Positions 37,037 to 46,645 are shown, counted from the first letter of the stretch. The stretch is 64,000 nt of DNA from Streptomyces sp. Je 1-369 (GCF_026810505.1 NZ_CP101750.1:4617254-4681253); one strand, 5' to 3'. Notes: generated by a model not told the origin, from the letters alone. Translations and numbers: made by a program.

Positions 37037-37909
37037 ATGTCCCCCAAGACGCATGAGGCATCCCCCGAGGAGCGCGCGGCGTCCGGCGAGGCAGGCGAGG
37101 CGGAGAGCCCGAACCTCGACTTCGCAGGCACCACCCCCTACGAGGACTACGTGCAGGCGGACGTTCTCACCCACCTGCAGCACCTGCGCTCGGACGACCC
37201 CGGCGAGATGGTCTTCCTGGTCACCACCCAGGTCATGGAGCTGTGGTTCACGGTGATCGTCCACGAGTGGGAGACCGCGGCGCACGCCCTGCGCCGCGAC
37301 GACATCCCCACGGCGGTGGCCGCGCTCAAGCGCAGCCTGCGCGAGCTGGAGGCCCTGAACGCCTCCTGGCGCCCGCTCGCCCAGCTCACCCCCGCCCAGT
37401 TCAACTCCTACCGCGGCGCGCTCGGCGAGGGCTCGGGCTTCCAGTCCGCGATGTACCGCCGCATGGAGTTCCTGCTCGGCGACAAGTCCGCGTCCATGCT
37501 CGTCCCGCACCGCGGCGCGCCCCGCGTCCACGCGGAGCTGGAGAAGGCCCTGCACGAGCCGAGCCTGTACGACGAGGTGCTCGGCCTCCTCGCCCGGCGC
37601 GGTCACGCGATACCGGCGTCCGTCCTCGATCGCGACCTCTCCAAGCGCTACGAGCCGTCACCGGAGGTCGAGGCCGTCTGGACCGAGCTCTACTCCGGTG
37701 ACGAGAGCGGCGACCTGGCCCGTCTCGGCGAGACGCTCACCGACGTCGGCGAGCTGGTCTGGCGCTGGCGCAACGACCACCTCGTCGCCACCCGCCGCGC
37801 CATGGGCTCCAAGACGGGCACGGGCGGCTCGGCGGGCGTCGCCTGGCTGGAGAAGCGCGCCACGAAGAACGTCTTCCCCGAGCTGTGGACTGCGAGGAGC
37901 CATGTCTGA
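37037..37909 (+). CDS. kynA: Tryptophan 2,3-dioxygenase
   Basis: 290 aa. A heme enzyme that opens the indole ring of L-tryptophan to N-formylkynurenine. Family motifs are TPYEDYVQADVLTHLQHL, EMVFLVTTQVMELWFTVIVHEW (with the substrate-contacting region) and YRRMEFLLGDKS. GAGGAG lies six bases before the ATG. The stop overlaps the kynU start by 8 bp, so the two are coupled. This starts the kynurenine route (dioxygenase, kynureninase, putative formamidase) that turns tryptophan into anthranilate and alanine. Confidence 0.95.
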   Translation: MSPKTHEASPEERAASGEAGEAESPNLDFAGTTPYEDYVQADVLTHLQHLRSDDPGEMVFLVTTQVMELWFTVIVHEWETAAHALRRDDIPTAVAALKRSLRELEALNASWRPLAQLTPAQFNSYRGALGEGSGFQSAMYRRMEFLLGDKSASMLVPHRGAPRVHAELEKALHEPSLYDEVLGLLARRGHAIPASVLDRDLSKRYEPSPEVEAVWTELYSGDESGDLARLGETLTDVGELVWRWRNDHLVATRRAMGSKTGTGGSAGVAWLEKRATKNVFPELWTARSHV

Positions 37910-39113
37910 CCTGCGGGCCGAGGCGGAAGTACTGGACGACAAGGACGAACTCGCCGCCAAGCGCGCGGAGTTCGTCCTCGACGAGACCGTGTACCTGGAC
38001 GGCAACTCCCTCGGCGCCCTGCCCGCGAACGTGCCGGGCCGCCTCGCCGAGGTGATGACCCACGAGTGGGGCAAGCTCCGCATCCGCTCCTGGGACGAGA
38101 GCGGCTGGTGGACCGCACCCGAGCGCATCGGCGACCGCATCGCCCCGCTCGTCGGCGCCGCCCCCGGCCGGCTCGTCGTCGGCGACTCCACCAGCGTCAA
38201 CGTGTTCAAGGCGCTGGTGGCCGCGGTCCGCATCGCGCGGGGCCCCGGCAACTCTTCCGGCCCTTCCGGGGGGCGCGACGAGATCGTCGTCGACGCCACG
38301 ACGTTCCCCACGGACGGGTACATCGCGGAGTCGGCGGCCCGCCTCACCGGCTGCCGCCTGATCCCGGTGGCGCCCGACGACGTCCCCGGCGTCCTCGGCG
38401 ACCGCACGGCCGCCGTCCTGCTCAACCACGCCGACTACCGCACCGGCCGCCTGCACGACCTGCCGGGCCTCACCGCCGCGGTGCACGCGGCGGGCGCCCT
38501 CGTCGTCTGGGACCTGTGCCACACGGCGGGCGCCCTCCCCGTCGGCCTGGACGAACACGGCGTGGACCTCGCGGTGGGCTGTACGTACAAGTACCTGAAC
38601 GGCGGCCCGGGGTCCCCCGCGTACCTCTACGTACGCGAAGCCCTGCAGCCCCGCTTCGACTCGCCGCTGCCCGGCTGGAACTCGCACGCCGAACCCTTCG
38701 GGATGCGCCCCGACTTCGAGGCGGCGGACGGCGCGCCGCGCGGCCGCGTCGGCACGCCGGACATCCTGTCGATGCTCGCCCTTGAGGCGGCCCTCGACGC
38801 CTGGGACGGCGTCTCCATCGAAGCGGTCCGCGCCAAGTCCCTCGCCCTGACGGACTTCTTCCTGCGGTGCGTCGGGGCGTACGTGCCGACCGGCCGCGTC
38901 GAGTCCCTCACTCCGGCCGCGCACGCCGAGCGCGGCAGCCAGGTCGCGTTGCGCTGCGAGGGTGCGGGCGACGTGATGAAGCGCCTGGTCGAGCAGGGCG
39001 TGGTGGGCGACTTCCGCGCCCCGGACGTGCTGCGGTTCGGGTTCACGCCGCTCTACGTCTCCTTCGGCGATGCCGAGTGGGCGGCTCGTGTCCTCGCGCG
39101 CACGCTGGCCTGA
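37902..39113 (+). CDS. kynU: Kynureninase
   Basis: 403 aa. A PLP enzyme that hydrolyses kynurenine to anthranilate and alanine. Motifs: VYLDGNSLGALP at the N-terminus, VVWDLCHTAGALPV with the PLP-ring aspartate, and the PLP-lysine segment VGCTYKYLNGGPGSPAYLYV near residue 230. It overlaps kynA by 8 bp. The N-terminal LRAEAEVLDDKDELAAKRAEFVLDE is a normal actinobacterial kynureninase opening. Confidence 0.95.
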   Translation: MSDLRAEAEVLDDKDELAAKRAEFVLDETVYLDGNSLGALPANVPGRLAEVMTHEWGKLRIRSWDESGWWTAPERIGDRIAPLVGAAPGRLVVGDSTSVNVFKALVAAVRIARGPGNSSGPSGGRDEIVVDATTFPTDGYIAESAARLTGCRLIPVAPDDVPGVLGDRTAAVLLNHADYRTGRLHDLPGLTAAVHAAGALVVWDLCHTAGALPVGLDEHGVDLAVGCTYKYLNGGPGSPAYLYVREALQPRFDSPLPGWNSHAEPFGMRPDFEAADGAPRGRVGTPDILSMLALEAALDAWDGVSIEAVRAKSLALTDFFLRCVGAYVPTGRVESLTPAAHAERGSQVALRCEGAGDVMKRLVEQGVVGDFRAPDVLRFGFTPLYVSFGDAEWAARVLARTLA

Positions 39114-39131
39114 TAGCGTCCGGCGGATCTT

Positions 39132-39180
39132 GCCCCCGCTTTTCCGTACCCGCTTTTCCGTACGCCGGAAGAGCGGGGGC
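39132..39180 (+). terminator. Hairpin between kynU and the alpha/beta hydrolase gene
   Basis: A 15-bp stem with one T.G pair (39132-39146 with 39166-39180) encloses a 19-nt loop containing the second of two direct copies of CGCTTTTCCGTAC. It is a probable terminator or attenuator after kynU, so the next gene may be less expressed or have its own promoter. Confidence 0.6.
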
Positions 39181-39217
39181 CCGAACACAAGCCGCACAGC
39201 TGTGGAGAGGTTGCCGC

Positions 39218-40096
39218 ATGCCGGACGACGCCGCCGTGGCCCGTGATGCCGCCGAGGCGGAAGCCGCCTTCTCGCATCCCGCCGTGAAGCCGGACGCCAC
39301 CGTCGCGTACGGCGACCACCCCGACCAGGTCGTGGACCTCTACGCCCCCAGGGGCGACGCCCCGGGCCCCGCCCCCCTCGTCGTCGTCCTGCACGGCGGC
39401 GCCTGGCGCGCGCCCTACGACCGGCAGCACGTCACCCCCTTCGCCGACTTCCTGGCCCGCCGCGGCTTCGCCGTGGCCAACGTCGAGTACCGCAGGGGCA
39501 GCCCGATCCCCGCCCAGGGCGGCAAGAGCCCCGTGGCCGGGCGCTGGCCGGAGACCTTCGACGACGTGGCCGCCGCGTTCGACGCGCTCCCCGCGCTCGT
39601 ACGGGACGCGCTGCCGTCGGCCGATCCGCGCCGCACCGTCGTGACCGGGCACTCCGCGGGCGGCCACCTCGCCCTGTGGGTGGCCGCACGCCACCTGCTG
39701 CCCGCCGACGCGCCCTGGCGCACCGACCGGCCCGCCGCGCTGCGCGGCGTCGTCGCGCTCGCGCCGATCGCGGACCTCCGTACCGCCGAGGCCCTGGAGG
39801 TCTGCGGCGGCGCGTCCGCGCAACTCCTGGGCGGCGCGGCCCGCTTCGAGGACCGGCTGCCGTACGCCGACCCGGCCGCGCTGCTCCCCACCGGCATCGC
39901 CACGACCGTGGTGCAGGGCCGCACCGACATCGTCGTGCCGCAGGCCGTGTCCGAGGCGTACGCCGACGCGGCGGCCGGGGCGGGCGAGGTCGTGGGCCTG
40001 ACGCTCCTGGAGGACGTGGGGCACTTCCCGCTGATCGACCCGGCGGCGGACGCGTGCGCGGTCGTCGCGGAGGAGATCGCACAACTGGCGTTCTGA
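39218..40096 (+). CDS. Alpha/beta hydrolase, putative kynurenine formamidase
   Basis: 292 aa. The alpha/beta-hydrolase core is complete: oxyanion HGGAWRAPY near residue 60, nucleophile elbow TGHSAGGHLALW near 146, acid in GRTDIVVP and catalytic His in EDVGHFPLID. The fold and HGGAW motif match the esterase-type kynurenine formamidases (and BD-FAE-like enzymes). Its position just after kynA-kynU supplies exactly the missing step, N-formylkynurenine to kynurenine, so this role is likely but inferred. GGAGAGG precedes the ATG. Confidence 0.8.
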   Translation: MPDDAAVARDAAEAEAAFSHPAVKPDATVAYGDHPDQVVDLYAPRGDAPGPAPLVVVLHGGAWRAPYDRQHVTPFADFLARRGFAVANVEYRRGSPIPAQGGKSPVAGRWPETFDDVAAAFDALPALVRDALPSADPRRTVVTGHSAGGHLALWVAARHLLPADAPWRTDRPAALRGVVALAPIADLRTAEALEVCGGASAQLLGGAARFEDRLPYADPAALLPTGIATTVVQGRTDIVVPQAVSEAYADAAAGAGEVVGLTLLEDVGHFPLIDPAADACAVVAEEIAQLAF

Positions 40097-40288
40097 CGAC
40101 CGCGCGACTCGCGTTCCGACGACCACGGGCTGATCACCCGTGGGGCCCCGGGATACCCGTAATACCTGAGAGCTACGTGCGGCTGTATACCCCAGCGTGA
40201 TGTGAGTTACAGAGCCCGGTCCATAACTTCCTTTCCGTGAGCGCGAGTCGGAACGCCGGCCCGCGAAGAAGCGGAGAGGCAGGACGCG

Positions 40289-41260
40289 ATGAGGTTCCGG
40301 GCCGGGCGGCTGCGCCGCACCCTGTTGTCCTTCGGTGTCGCCGCCGCCGTGGTGGTCCCGCTGTCGGGCGCCGCCCGCCCGGAGATCCCGGCCCCCGCCC
40401 CCGCCCCCCTCGGCCGCGTCACGGCGGCGACGCTCCCCGGCGCGTACGCGGCGAACCGGGCCAACGCCACGGAGGCGGCGGCCCGGGCGGAGGAGTACGG
40501 CGCGCAGGACCGGGCCGCGACCCTGCGCGCCATGGCCTCCCCGCACCGCACGTTCCTCGCCTTCGACGGACGCGGCACGGGCCGCACCGCCGAGGTGTTC
40601 GGCGATCTGGCGGACGCGGACCGCGTGGCCGTCCTCGTGCCGGGCTCGGACACGTCCCTCGACTCGTACGGCAGGCTGCGCTCCGGCGCCCTGGCCCTGC
40701 GCGCGGAGCTCGACCGGCAGGCGGTGACCGGGCGACGCACGGCCGTCGTGGCCTGGCTCGGGTACGAGACGCCGGGCACCGTCAGCCCAGCCGTCCTCAC
40801 CACGGGCCGCGCGGACGGGGCGGCGCCCGGCCTGCGCTCCTTCGTCGGCGGACTCCACACCATCAACGCCCACGCGCGCGTGTCGCTGCTCTGCCACTCG
40901 TACGGCTCGGTGGTGTGCGCCAGTGCCGCGGCGGGCCCGCGCGGCCTGGACGTCGCCGACATCGCGCTCTACGGCAGTCCGGGCACCGGCGTCGACACGG
41001 CCGCCGATCTGCACACCCGGGCCCGGATCTGGGCGGGGCGCGGCTCCGCCGACTGGATCGCCGACGTGCCCCACACCAGCGCCGACCTCTTCGGCACGAC
41101 TGTCGGCTTCGGCACGGACCCCGTCTCCGCCGCTTTCGGCGCCCGCGTCTTCGCAGCGGGCGACGGCGGCCACAGCGACTACCTGAAGCCGGGCTCGGTC
41201 CCGCTCGGCAACCTCGCACGGATCGTGCGCGGCGACGCACCGGAGGTCACTCATGCGTGA
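40289..41260 (+). CDS. Secreted DUF1023 alpha/beta hydrolase
   Basis: 323 aa with a signal peptide (MRFRAGRLRRTLLSFGVAAAVVVPLSGAARP). The DUF1023 region follows, with FLAFDGRGTGRTAEVFGDL, VAVLVPGSDTSLDSY and the nucleophile motif SLLCHSYGSVVC near residue 208 (GxSxG has become CHSYG). A C-terminal GDGGHSDYLKPGS supplies the probable catalytic His. This is a common actinobacterial secreted-hydrolase family with unknown substrate. It overlaps the next gene by 8 bp. Confidence 0.87.
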   Translation: MRFRAGRLRRTLLSFGVAAAVVVPLSGAARPEIPAPAPAPLGRVTAATLPGAYAANRANATEAAARAEEYGAQDRAATLRAMASPHRTFLAFDGRGTGRTAEVFGDLADADRVAVLVPGSDTSLDSYGRLRSGALALRAELDRQAVTGRRTAVVAWLGYETPGTVSPAVLTTGRADGAAPGLRSFVGGLHTINAHARVSLLCHSYGSVVCASAAAGPRGLDVADIALYGSPGTGVDTAADLHTRARIWAGRGSADWIADVPHTSADLFGTTVGFGTDPVSAAFGARVFAAGDGGHSDYLKPGSVPLGNLARIVRGDAPEVTHA

Positions 41261-42437
41261 GCACCGCCCGACACAGGCCCTCGTCCGGCGCGTCGACGCC
41301 GCCACACCACCCGGCAGGGACCGCGCCCTCGACGCGCTGCGGGCCTTCGCCATCCTCGGGGTGGTGGGCGGCCACTGGCTGGTCACCGCCCTGGTCCCGG
41401 ACGGCGGCGCACTGCACACGGCGAGCCCGCTGGGCGGCATGCCGTGGCTCGCCCCGATCTCCTGGGTCTTCCAGACGCTGGCCGTGTTCTTCCTGGTGGG
41501 CGGGCGGGTGGCGGCGAAGGGTTACGCGTCGGCACGCGCGCGTGGCACCGGTTACCGCGCGTGGCTCGCCGCCCGGCTCGGCCGCCTGTTCCGGCCGGTC
41601 GCCGCCGTCCTCGCGCTGTGGACGGCGGTCACCGCGGGCCTGGTCCTCTCGGGCGCGGACCTGGCCACCGTCCGCACGCTGGTCAAGCTGGCGCTGTCGC
41701 CCCTGTGGTTCCTGCTGGTCTTCGCGGCGCTCACCGCGGCCACCCCGCTGGTGCGGCGGCTCAACCCGCTGTGGCCGCTGGCCGTCGTACTCCACGTGGA
41801 TCTCGTGCGGTTCGGCTTCGGCGGCCCCGCCTGGCTCGGCTGGGTGAACGTGGCGGCGGGCTGGCTCGTGCCGTACACGCTGGGCGCGGCCTGGTCGCGG
41901 GGCGAGCTGACGCGGAACGCGGGACGGGTGCTCCTGGTGGGCGGGGCGGCGGCCACCGCGGGTCTCGTCCTGTGGGCCGGCTACCCGGCCTCGATGGTCG
42001 GCGTGCCGGGCGAGACGGTGTCGAACCTGGACCCGCCGACGCTGGCGGCCGTCGCGTTCGGGCTCGCCCAGTGCGGCCTCGCGGTGCTGCTGCGGGAGCC
42101 CCTGGCCCGGTGGCTGCGCGGGCCCGCGGCGTGGGCGGCGGTGGCCCTCGTGAACCTCTCGGCGATGACGATATTCCTCTGGCACCAGACGGCACTGATG
42201 GTGGTCACCGCGCTCGGTCTGCTCGCCGGGACCCCGCTGCCCGGCCTGCACACGGTGCCTGACGGGCCGGGCTGGGTCCTGGCCCGCGTCGCCTGGCTGC
42301 CGGTGTTCGGGCTCGGGCTCGCGGTGTGCTGGTCGGCGTTCCGCACGTACGAGGGGGGCGGCCGGACCAGGACGTCCGCCGTGCGGGCGGGGCGCGGGGC
42401 CGGGGGTGCGGCGGCGGAGGCGGCGCGGCGTGCCTAG
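41253..42437 (+). CDS. Integral membrane acyltransferase (family 3)
   Basis: 394 aa, about ten hydrophobic helices. The N-terminal RALDALRAFAILGVVGGHWL matches acyltransferase 3/OafA-type enzymes (RxxDxLRxxAIxxVVxxH, with the catalytic His). The family O-acetylates or O-acylates cell-surface sugars, antibiotics or lipids. It overlaps the upstream DUF1023 hydrolase gene, suggesting that the pair act on the same extracytoplasmic substrate; that is inference. A low-complexity Gly/Ala/Arg tail ends the protein. Confidence 0.87.
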   Translation: MREHRPTQALVRRVDAATPPGRDRALDALRAFAILGVVGGHWLVTALVPDGGALHTASPLGGMPWLAPISWVFQTLAVFFLVGGRVAAKGYASARARGTGYRAWLAARLGRLFRPVAAVLALWTAVTAGLVLSGADLATVRTLVKLALSPLWFLLVFAALTAATPLVRRLNPLWPLAVVLHVDLVRFGFGGPAWLGWVNVAAGWLVPYTLGAAWSRGELTRNAGRVLLVGGAAATAGLVLWAGYPASMVGVPGETVSNLDPPTLAAVAFGLAQCGLAVLLREPLARWLRGPAAWAAVALVNLSAMTIFLWHQTALMVVTALGLLAGTPLPGLHTVPDGPGWVLARVAWLPVFGLGLAVCWSAFRTYEGGGRTRTSAVRAGRGAGGAAAEAARRA

Positions 42438-42447
42438 GGTTGATCTT

Positions 42448-43830
42448 GTGGAAGAGGCGGACCGCGGGAGCGGTGACGGGGAGCGGTTCGGCAAAGAGCG
42501 GTCCGGCGGGGCGAGGTTCGGCGGGCAGGGGTTCGGCGGGGCGGTGGTGTCCGGGCTGCGCGGCGTGGGCAAGGAGCTGTGGTCCGCGGCGCCGCTGCCG
42601 CTGCCGCCGCTCGGGAAGCCCCGTCGGCTGCGCTGGCTGCCGCACGTCGTGGTCGTGTGGATCGCCCTCAGCACGACGCTCGGCAACCTCGACCAGATGT
42701 CGGCGCGCTACCGGCTCGGCTTCACGATCGGCTCGTTCCTGTCCCTGGTCCAGGCCGTGGCCCTGCTGCTCGCGACGGCCCGCCCGGTTCCGGCGTGGTG
42801 GCTGTCCCTCGGCGTGAACGTGTCCGCGGCCGTCATGACCGCGGTGCCGTTCGGCCAGGAGCCCGAGCCCTGGCCGTGGGGCCCGCCCGCGCTCGTCGCG
42901 CACGCCGCGGTGCTGCTGCTCCTCGCGCTGCGGCTGGCGCCGCGGGGCGCGTGGGCGGCGTGCGTCCTCAGCGTCGGCGTCCCCTGGCTCCTGCAACAGA
43001 CGGGCGGGCCGGAGTCGTACGACACGACGGTGCCGCTCTCGGTGGTCGTGTTCGGCGCCGTCACCCTCGTGGGCACCCTCCTGCGCGGCCGTCGCGAGGC
43101 CCGTACCCGGCTCGTCGAGCAGGAGACCATCACCGCCGGGGAACGGGCCCGCCGCACCCTCCTGGAGGAGCGCAGCCGCATCGCCCGCGAGCTGCACGAC
43201 GTGGTCGCCCACCACATGTCCGTCATCTCCATCCAGGCGCAGGTCGCCCCGCACCTGGTCAAGGACCCGCCCGACGAGCTGAGGGAGAACCTCGCGGGCA
43301 TCCGGGAGAACGCCCTCGAAGCCCTCACCGAGCTGCGCCGCGTCCTCGGCGTCCTGCGCTCGGAGAACCCCGAGGACCCGGACGGCGCCCCGCAGGCCCC
43401 CCTGCCCACCCTGGAACGCCTGGACGTCCTCGTGGACAACGCCCGCGCGGCCGGACTCACCGTGCGCCGCGAGAACGCGGGGGAGCCGCGCCCGCTGCCG
43501 CCCGGCGTCGACCTGTCGGCGTACCGCATCGTGCAGGAGGCGCTCAGCAACGCGATCCGGCACGCGCCGGGCTCCACGGTGCGGATCGACCTCACGTACG
43601 CGCGGGCCGGGGTGCACGTCCGGGTCACCGACTCCGGCGCGCGCGCCGCCGCGCCGCCGTCGCCGGGCGCGGGCCACGGGCTGCTCGGCATGCGGGAGCG
43701 TACGACGATGCTGGGCGGCGACCTCGCCACGGGCCCCACGCAGGACGGCGGCTACGAGGTGGCGGCGTTCCTGCCGACCACACCCCCGACCACCCTTACG
43801 ACGCCGACCGACGGAGAGACCACGCCATGA
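42448..43830 (+). CDS. Sensor histidine kinase (NarL/DesK-type, HisKA_3)
   Basis: 460 aa from a GTG at 42448. The Gly/Phe-rich N-terminal 40 residues are probably disordered. About four membrane helices follow (50-200), then the HisKA_3 motif RIARELHDVVAHHMSVISIQ with the phosphoacceptor His near residue 250, and the HATPase domain with N box EALSNAIRHAPGS and GHGLLGMRERTTMLGG. No extracellular sensor domain is visible, so the signal is probably sensed in the membrane. It overlaps its response regulator gene by 4 bp. Confidence 0.92.
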   Translation: MEEADRGSGDGERFGKERSGGARFGGQGFGGAVVSGLRGVGKELWSAAPLPLPPLGKPRRLRWLPHVVVVWIALSTTLGNLDQMSARYRLGFTIGSFLSLVQAVALLLATARPVPAWWLSLGVNVSAAVMTAVPFGQEPEPWPWGPPALVAHAAVLLLLALRLAPRGAWAACVLSVGVPWLLQQTGGPESYDTTVPLSVVVFGAVTLVGTLLRGRREARTRLVEQETITAGERARRTLLEERSRIARELHDVVAHHMSVISIQAQVAPHLVKDPPDELRENLAGIRENALEALTELRRVLGVLRSENPEDPDGAPQAPLPTLERLDVLVDNARAAGLTVRRENAGEPRPLPPGVDLSAYRIVQEALSNAIRHAPGSTVRIDLTYARAGVHVRVTDSGARAAAPPSPGAGHGLLGMRERTTMLGGDLATGPTQDGGYEVAAFLPTTPPTTLTTPTDGETTP

Positions 43831-44510
43831 CGATCAAAGTCCTGATCGCCGACGACCAGATCATGGTCAGGCAGGGCTTCACCGTCCTGCTCGACGCCGA
43901 GCCGGACATCGAGGTGGTCGGGCAGGCCGTCGACGGCGCGGACGCGGTCGCGAAGGTCGCCGAGCTCGTGCCGGACGTGGTCCTCATGGACATCCGCATG
44001 CCCGAGCTGAGCGGCATCGAGGCGACCCGCCGCATCACGGGCGAGCTGCCCGGCGTCCCCGACGTCAAGGTCCTGGTCCTGACCACCTTCGACCTCGACG
44101 AGTACGTGTACGACGCGCTGCGCGCCGGGGCCTCCGGCTTCCTGCTCAAGGACGCGTCGGCGGACCAGCTCGCCGAGGCGGTCCGTGTCGTGGCGGCCGG
44201 GGACGCGCTGCTCGCGCCCGGGATCACCCGGCGCCTCATCGCGGAGTTCTCCCGCATGGACGGCGGGACGCGGGGCCCGCTCAAGCCCCGGGCCGGCGAG
44301 CTCACCGGACGTGAGACGGAGGTGCTCGCCCTGATCGCGCAGGGCCTGTCGAACGCGGAGATCGCGGCGCGGCTCGTCGTCGCCGAGCAGACCGTGAAGA
44401 CGCACGTCGGCCGCATCCTGGTGAAGCTGGGCCTGCGTGACCGCACGCAGGCGGCGGTGTACGCGTACGAGACGGGCGTGGTCCGCCCGTCGGGCCGAAG
44501 CACCCTGTAG
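43827..44510 (+). CDS. NarL-family response regulator
   Basis: 227 aa. The receiver domain has acidic pocket ADD at residues 8-10 and phosphoacceptor D55 in VVLMDIRMPEL; the switch Thr and Lys are in VLTTFDLDEYVYDAL and FLLKDAS. The C-terminal LuxR HTH reads LTGRETEVLALIAQGLSNAEIAARLVVAEQTVKTHV. It is coupled to the preceding kinase by an ATGA overlap. The next kinase/regulator pair is a close homologue, so cross-talk is plausible. Confidence 0.95.
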   Translation: MTIKVLIADDQIMVRQGFTVLLDAEPDIEVVGQAVDGADAVAKVAELVPDVVLMDIRMPELSGIEATRRITGELPGVPDVKVLVLTTFDLDEYVYDALRAGASGFLLKDASADQLAEAVRVVAAGDALLAPGITRRLIAEFSRMDGGTRGPLKPRAGELTGRETEVLALIAQGLSNAEIAARLVVAEQTVKTHVGRILVKLGLRDRTQAAVYAYETGVVRPSGRSTL

Positions 44511-44597
44511 CGCTCCCGAGTAGTACCTGCGACGGACCCCGCGGAACCCGTCTTGCTGTGGACGACCCGTTCGCCGCGTGCCCTTACCTTCGTAGAC

Positions 44598-45941
44598 GTG
44601 ACCGATACGACGACTGAGCAGCTCAAGGCCAGAGGCCCGAAGAGCCCCGAGTACCACCTCGTGCGGGAGGCCTTCGGCGGCCTGCGCGAGGCGCTGTTCC
44701 ACGACGCCTTCGCCTACCGGCTGCTGCCGCCCAGGACGACGGAGGGCCGCCTGGCCCGCCTCCTGCCGAAGCGGATACGCCCGTACGCCGTGTGGACCCC
44801 GCACGCCCTGGTGGTCGCCGCGGCCCTGTTCACCCTGGTACTCGCCTACAACGTGGGTCTCGGCACCGACGAGGTCGCGCACCTCCTCACCGGCTTCATC
44901 CCGGCGGCCGCCATCCTGATGACCCTGGTCAGGCCGGTCGGCGCCTTCTGGGTCTCGCTCGCCACGACCCCGTTCACGGCGGTGCTCGGCAACACGTACG
45001 ACGGCTGGCCGTGGACGCCCGCAGCGTTCTTCGCGCACATCGTGGTGATGGTCGTCGTCGCGGCCAGGACCGGACCGCGCACCGCCCTGTGGATGTGGCT
45101 CGGCACGGCGGCGTACGGCCTGGTCACGGAGGTCTGGTTCGGGTCGCCCGGTGGCTCCGACGCTCCGGTGATGCTGTTCGTCTCGGCGCTCGCGCTGCTT
45201 GTCACCACCGTGGTGCACGTGCGCCGCGAGGCGCAGCGCGAGGTCACCGTGCAGCGCACCGTCACCGCCATCGAGCGCGACAAGCGCACCCTCCTGGAGG
45301 AGCGCACCAACATCGCCCGCGAGCTGCACGACGTGGTCGCCCACCACATGTCGGTGGTCGCCATCCAGGCCGAGGCCGCGCCCTACCGCGTGGAGAACCC
45401 GCCGCCCGAGCTGGAGCAGGCGTTCGTGACGATCCGCGAGAACGCGGTGTCCGCGCTCACCGAACTGCGTCGCGTCCTCGGCGTCGTACGGGCCGAGGAC
45501 TACGAGGCGCCGGACGCCCCGCAGCCCACGCTCGCTGACCTCGACCGGCTCCTGGACAACGTCCGCGACGCCGGCCTGACCGTCGACAAGGTGATCACCG
45601 GGGCGGCCCGCGAGCTGCCGCAGGGCGTGGAGCTCTCCGCGTACCGCATCGTGCAGGAGGCGCTCAGCAACAGCCTGCGCCACGCGCCCGGCGCCCCGGC
45701 GCGCGTCGAGGTCGGCTACGTCCTCGGCGGTCTGGGCCTGCGCGTCGTGAACGGCCCGGCGACCGGCCTGGTCAAGCCGTCCCCGGGCGCGGGCCACGGC
45801 ATCACCGGCATGCGGGAGCGCGTGACGATGCTGAACGGCGAGATGACGGCGGAACCGGCCGCCGACGGCGGCTACGAGGTCACGGTCTTCCTGCCGGTGC
45901 CGCTCGCGGACCGCATGGAACCGGCGGGAGAAGACGCATGA
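44598..45941 (+). CDS. Sensor histidine kinase (NarL/DesK-type, HisKA_3), second copy
   Basis: 447 aa from a GTG at 44598 (VTDTTTEQLKARGPKSPEYH). Four to five membrane helices lie at about 65-215. The HisKA_3 segment NIARELHDVVAHHMSVVAIQ has its His near residue 243; the HATPase domain has EALSNSLRHAPGA and GHGITGMRERVTMLNG. The catalytic half is clearly paralogous to the kinase at 42448, whereas the membrane half is different, so the two probably sense different signals. It overlaps its regulator gene by 4 bp. Confidence 0.92.
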   Translation: MTDTTTEQLKARGPKSPEYHLVREAFGGLREALFHDAFAYRLLPPRTTEGRLARLLPKRIRPYAVWTPHALVVAAALFTLVLAYNVGLGTDEVAHLLTGFIPAAAILMTLVRPVGAFWVSLATTPFTAVLGNTYDGWPWTPAAFFAHIVVMVVVAARTGPRTALWMWLGTAAYGLVTEVWFGSPGGSDAPVMLFVSALALLVTTVVHVRREAQREVTVQRTVTAIERDKRTLLEERTNIARELHDVVAHHMSVVAIQAEAAPYRVENPPPELEQAFVTIRENAVSALTELRRVLGVVRAEDYEAPDAPQPTLADLDRLLDNVRDAGLTVDKVITGAARELPQGVELSAYRIVQEALSNSLRHAPGAPARVEVGYVLGGLGLRVVNGPATGLVKPSPGAGHGITGMRERVTMLNGEMTAEPAADGGYEVTVFLPVPLADRMEPAGEDA

Positions 45942-46606
45942 CGATCAAGGTGCTCATCGCCGACGACCAGATGATGGTGCGCGAGGGCTTCTCCGTCCTC
46001 CTGAACGCCATGCCCGACATCGAGGTCATCGGCGAGGCCGTCAACGGCCGCGAGGCGGTCCAGCGCGTCCGTGAACTCGCCCCCGACGTCGTCCTGATGG
46101 ACATTCGCATGCCCGAGCTGAACGGCATCGAGGCGACCCGCGAGATCATCGCGTCCGAGGGTGTCTCGAAGGTGCTCGTCCTGACCACGTTCGACCTCGA
46201 CGAGTACGTCTACCAGGCGCTCCGCGCGGGCGCCTCCGGCTTCCTCCTCAAGGACGCCTCGGCACGCCAACTCGCGGACGGTGTACGGGTGGTGGCGTCC
46301 GGCGAGGCGCTGCTCGCGCCGACCGTGACGCGCCGCCTGATCACGGAGTTCTCGAAGCTCGCGGAGACGCCGAGGCTCTCGGCGAGCGTCCAGGCGCAGC
46401 AGTACGGGGAGCTCACCGAGCGCGAGACGGAGGTACTCGTCCTCATCGCGCAGGGCCTGTCGAACGCGGAGATCGCCTCCCGCCTCGTGGTCGCCGAGTC
46501 GACCATCAAGACGCACGTCAGCCGGGTCCTGGTGAAGCTGGGGCTGCGGGACCGCACGCAGGCGGCGGTGTTCGCGTACGAGGCGAGGCTGGTCACGCCG
46601 GGGTGA
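45938..46606 (+). CDS. NarL-family response regulator, second copy
   Basis: 222 aa, paralogous to the regulator at 43827 over its full length. Receiver D55 (VVLMDIRMPELNGIEATREI) and LuxR HTH (LTERETEVLVLIAQGLSNAEIASRLVVAESTIKTHVSRVLVKLG) are intact. The recognition helix differs at a few positions (AESTIKTHVSRV against AEQTVKTHVGRI), so target sites may overlap. A P450 gene starts 39 bp downstream and may be in the same transcript. Confidence 0.95.
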   Translation: MTIKVLIADDQMMVREGFSVLLNAMPDIEVIGEAVNGREAVQRVRELAPDVVLMDIRMPELNGIEATREIIASEGVSKVLVLTTFDLDEYVYQALRAGASGFLLKDASARQLADGVRVVASGEALLAPTVTRRLITEFSKLAETPRLSASVQAQQYGELTERETEVLVLIAQGLSNAEIASRLVVAESTIKTHVSRVLVKLGLRDRTQAAVFAYEARLVTPG

Positions 46607-46645
46607 GGCTGGTCATAGCGGGGTGAGCGGGTCTAGCGTCCCCGC

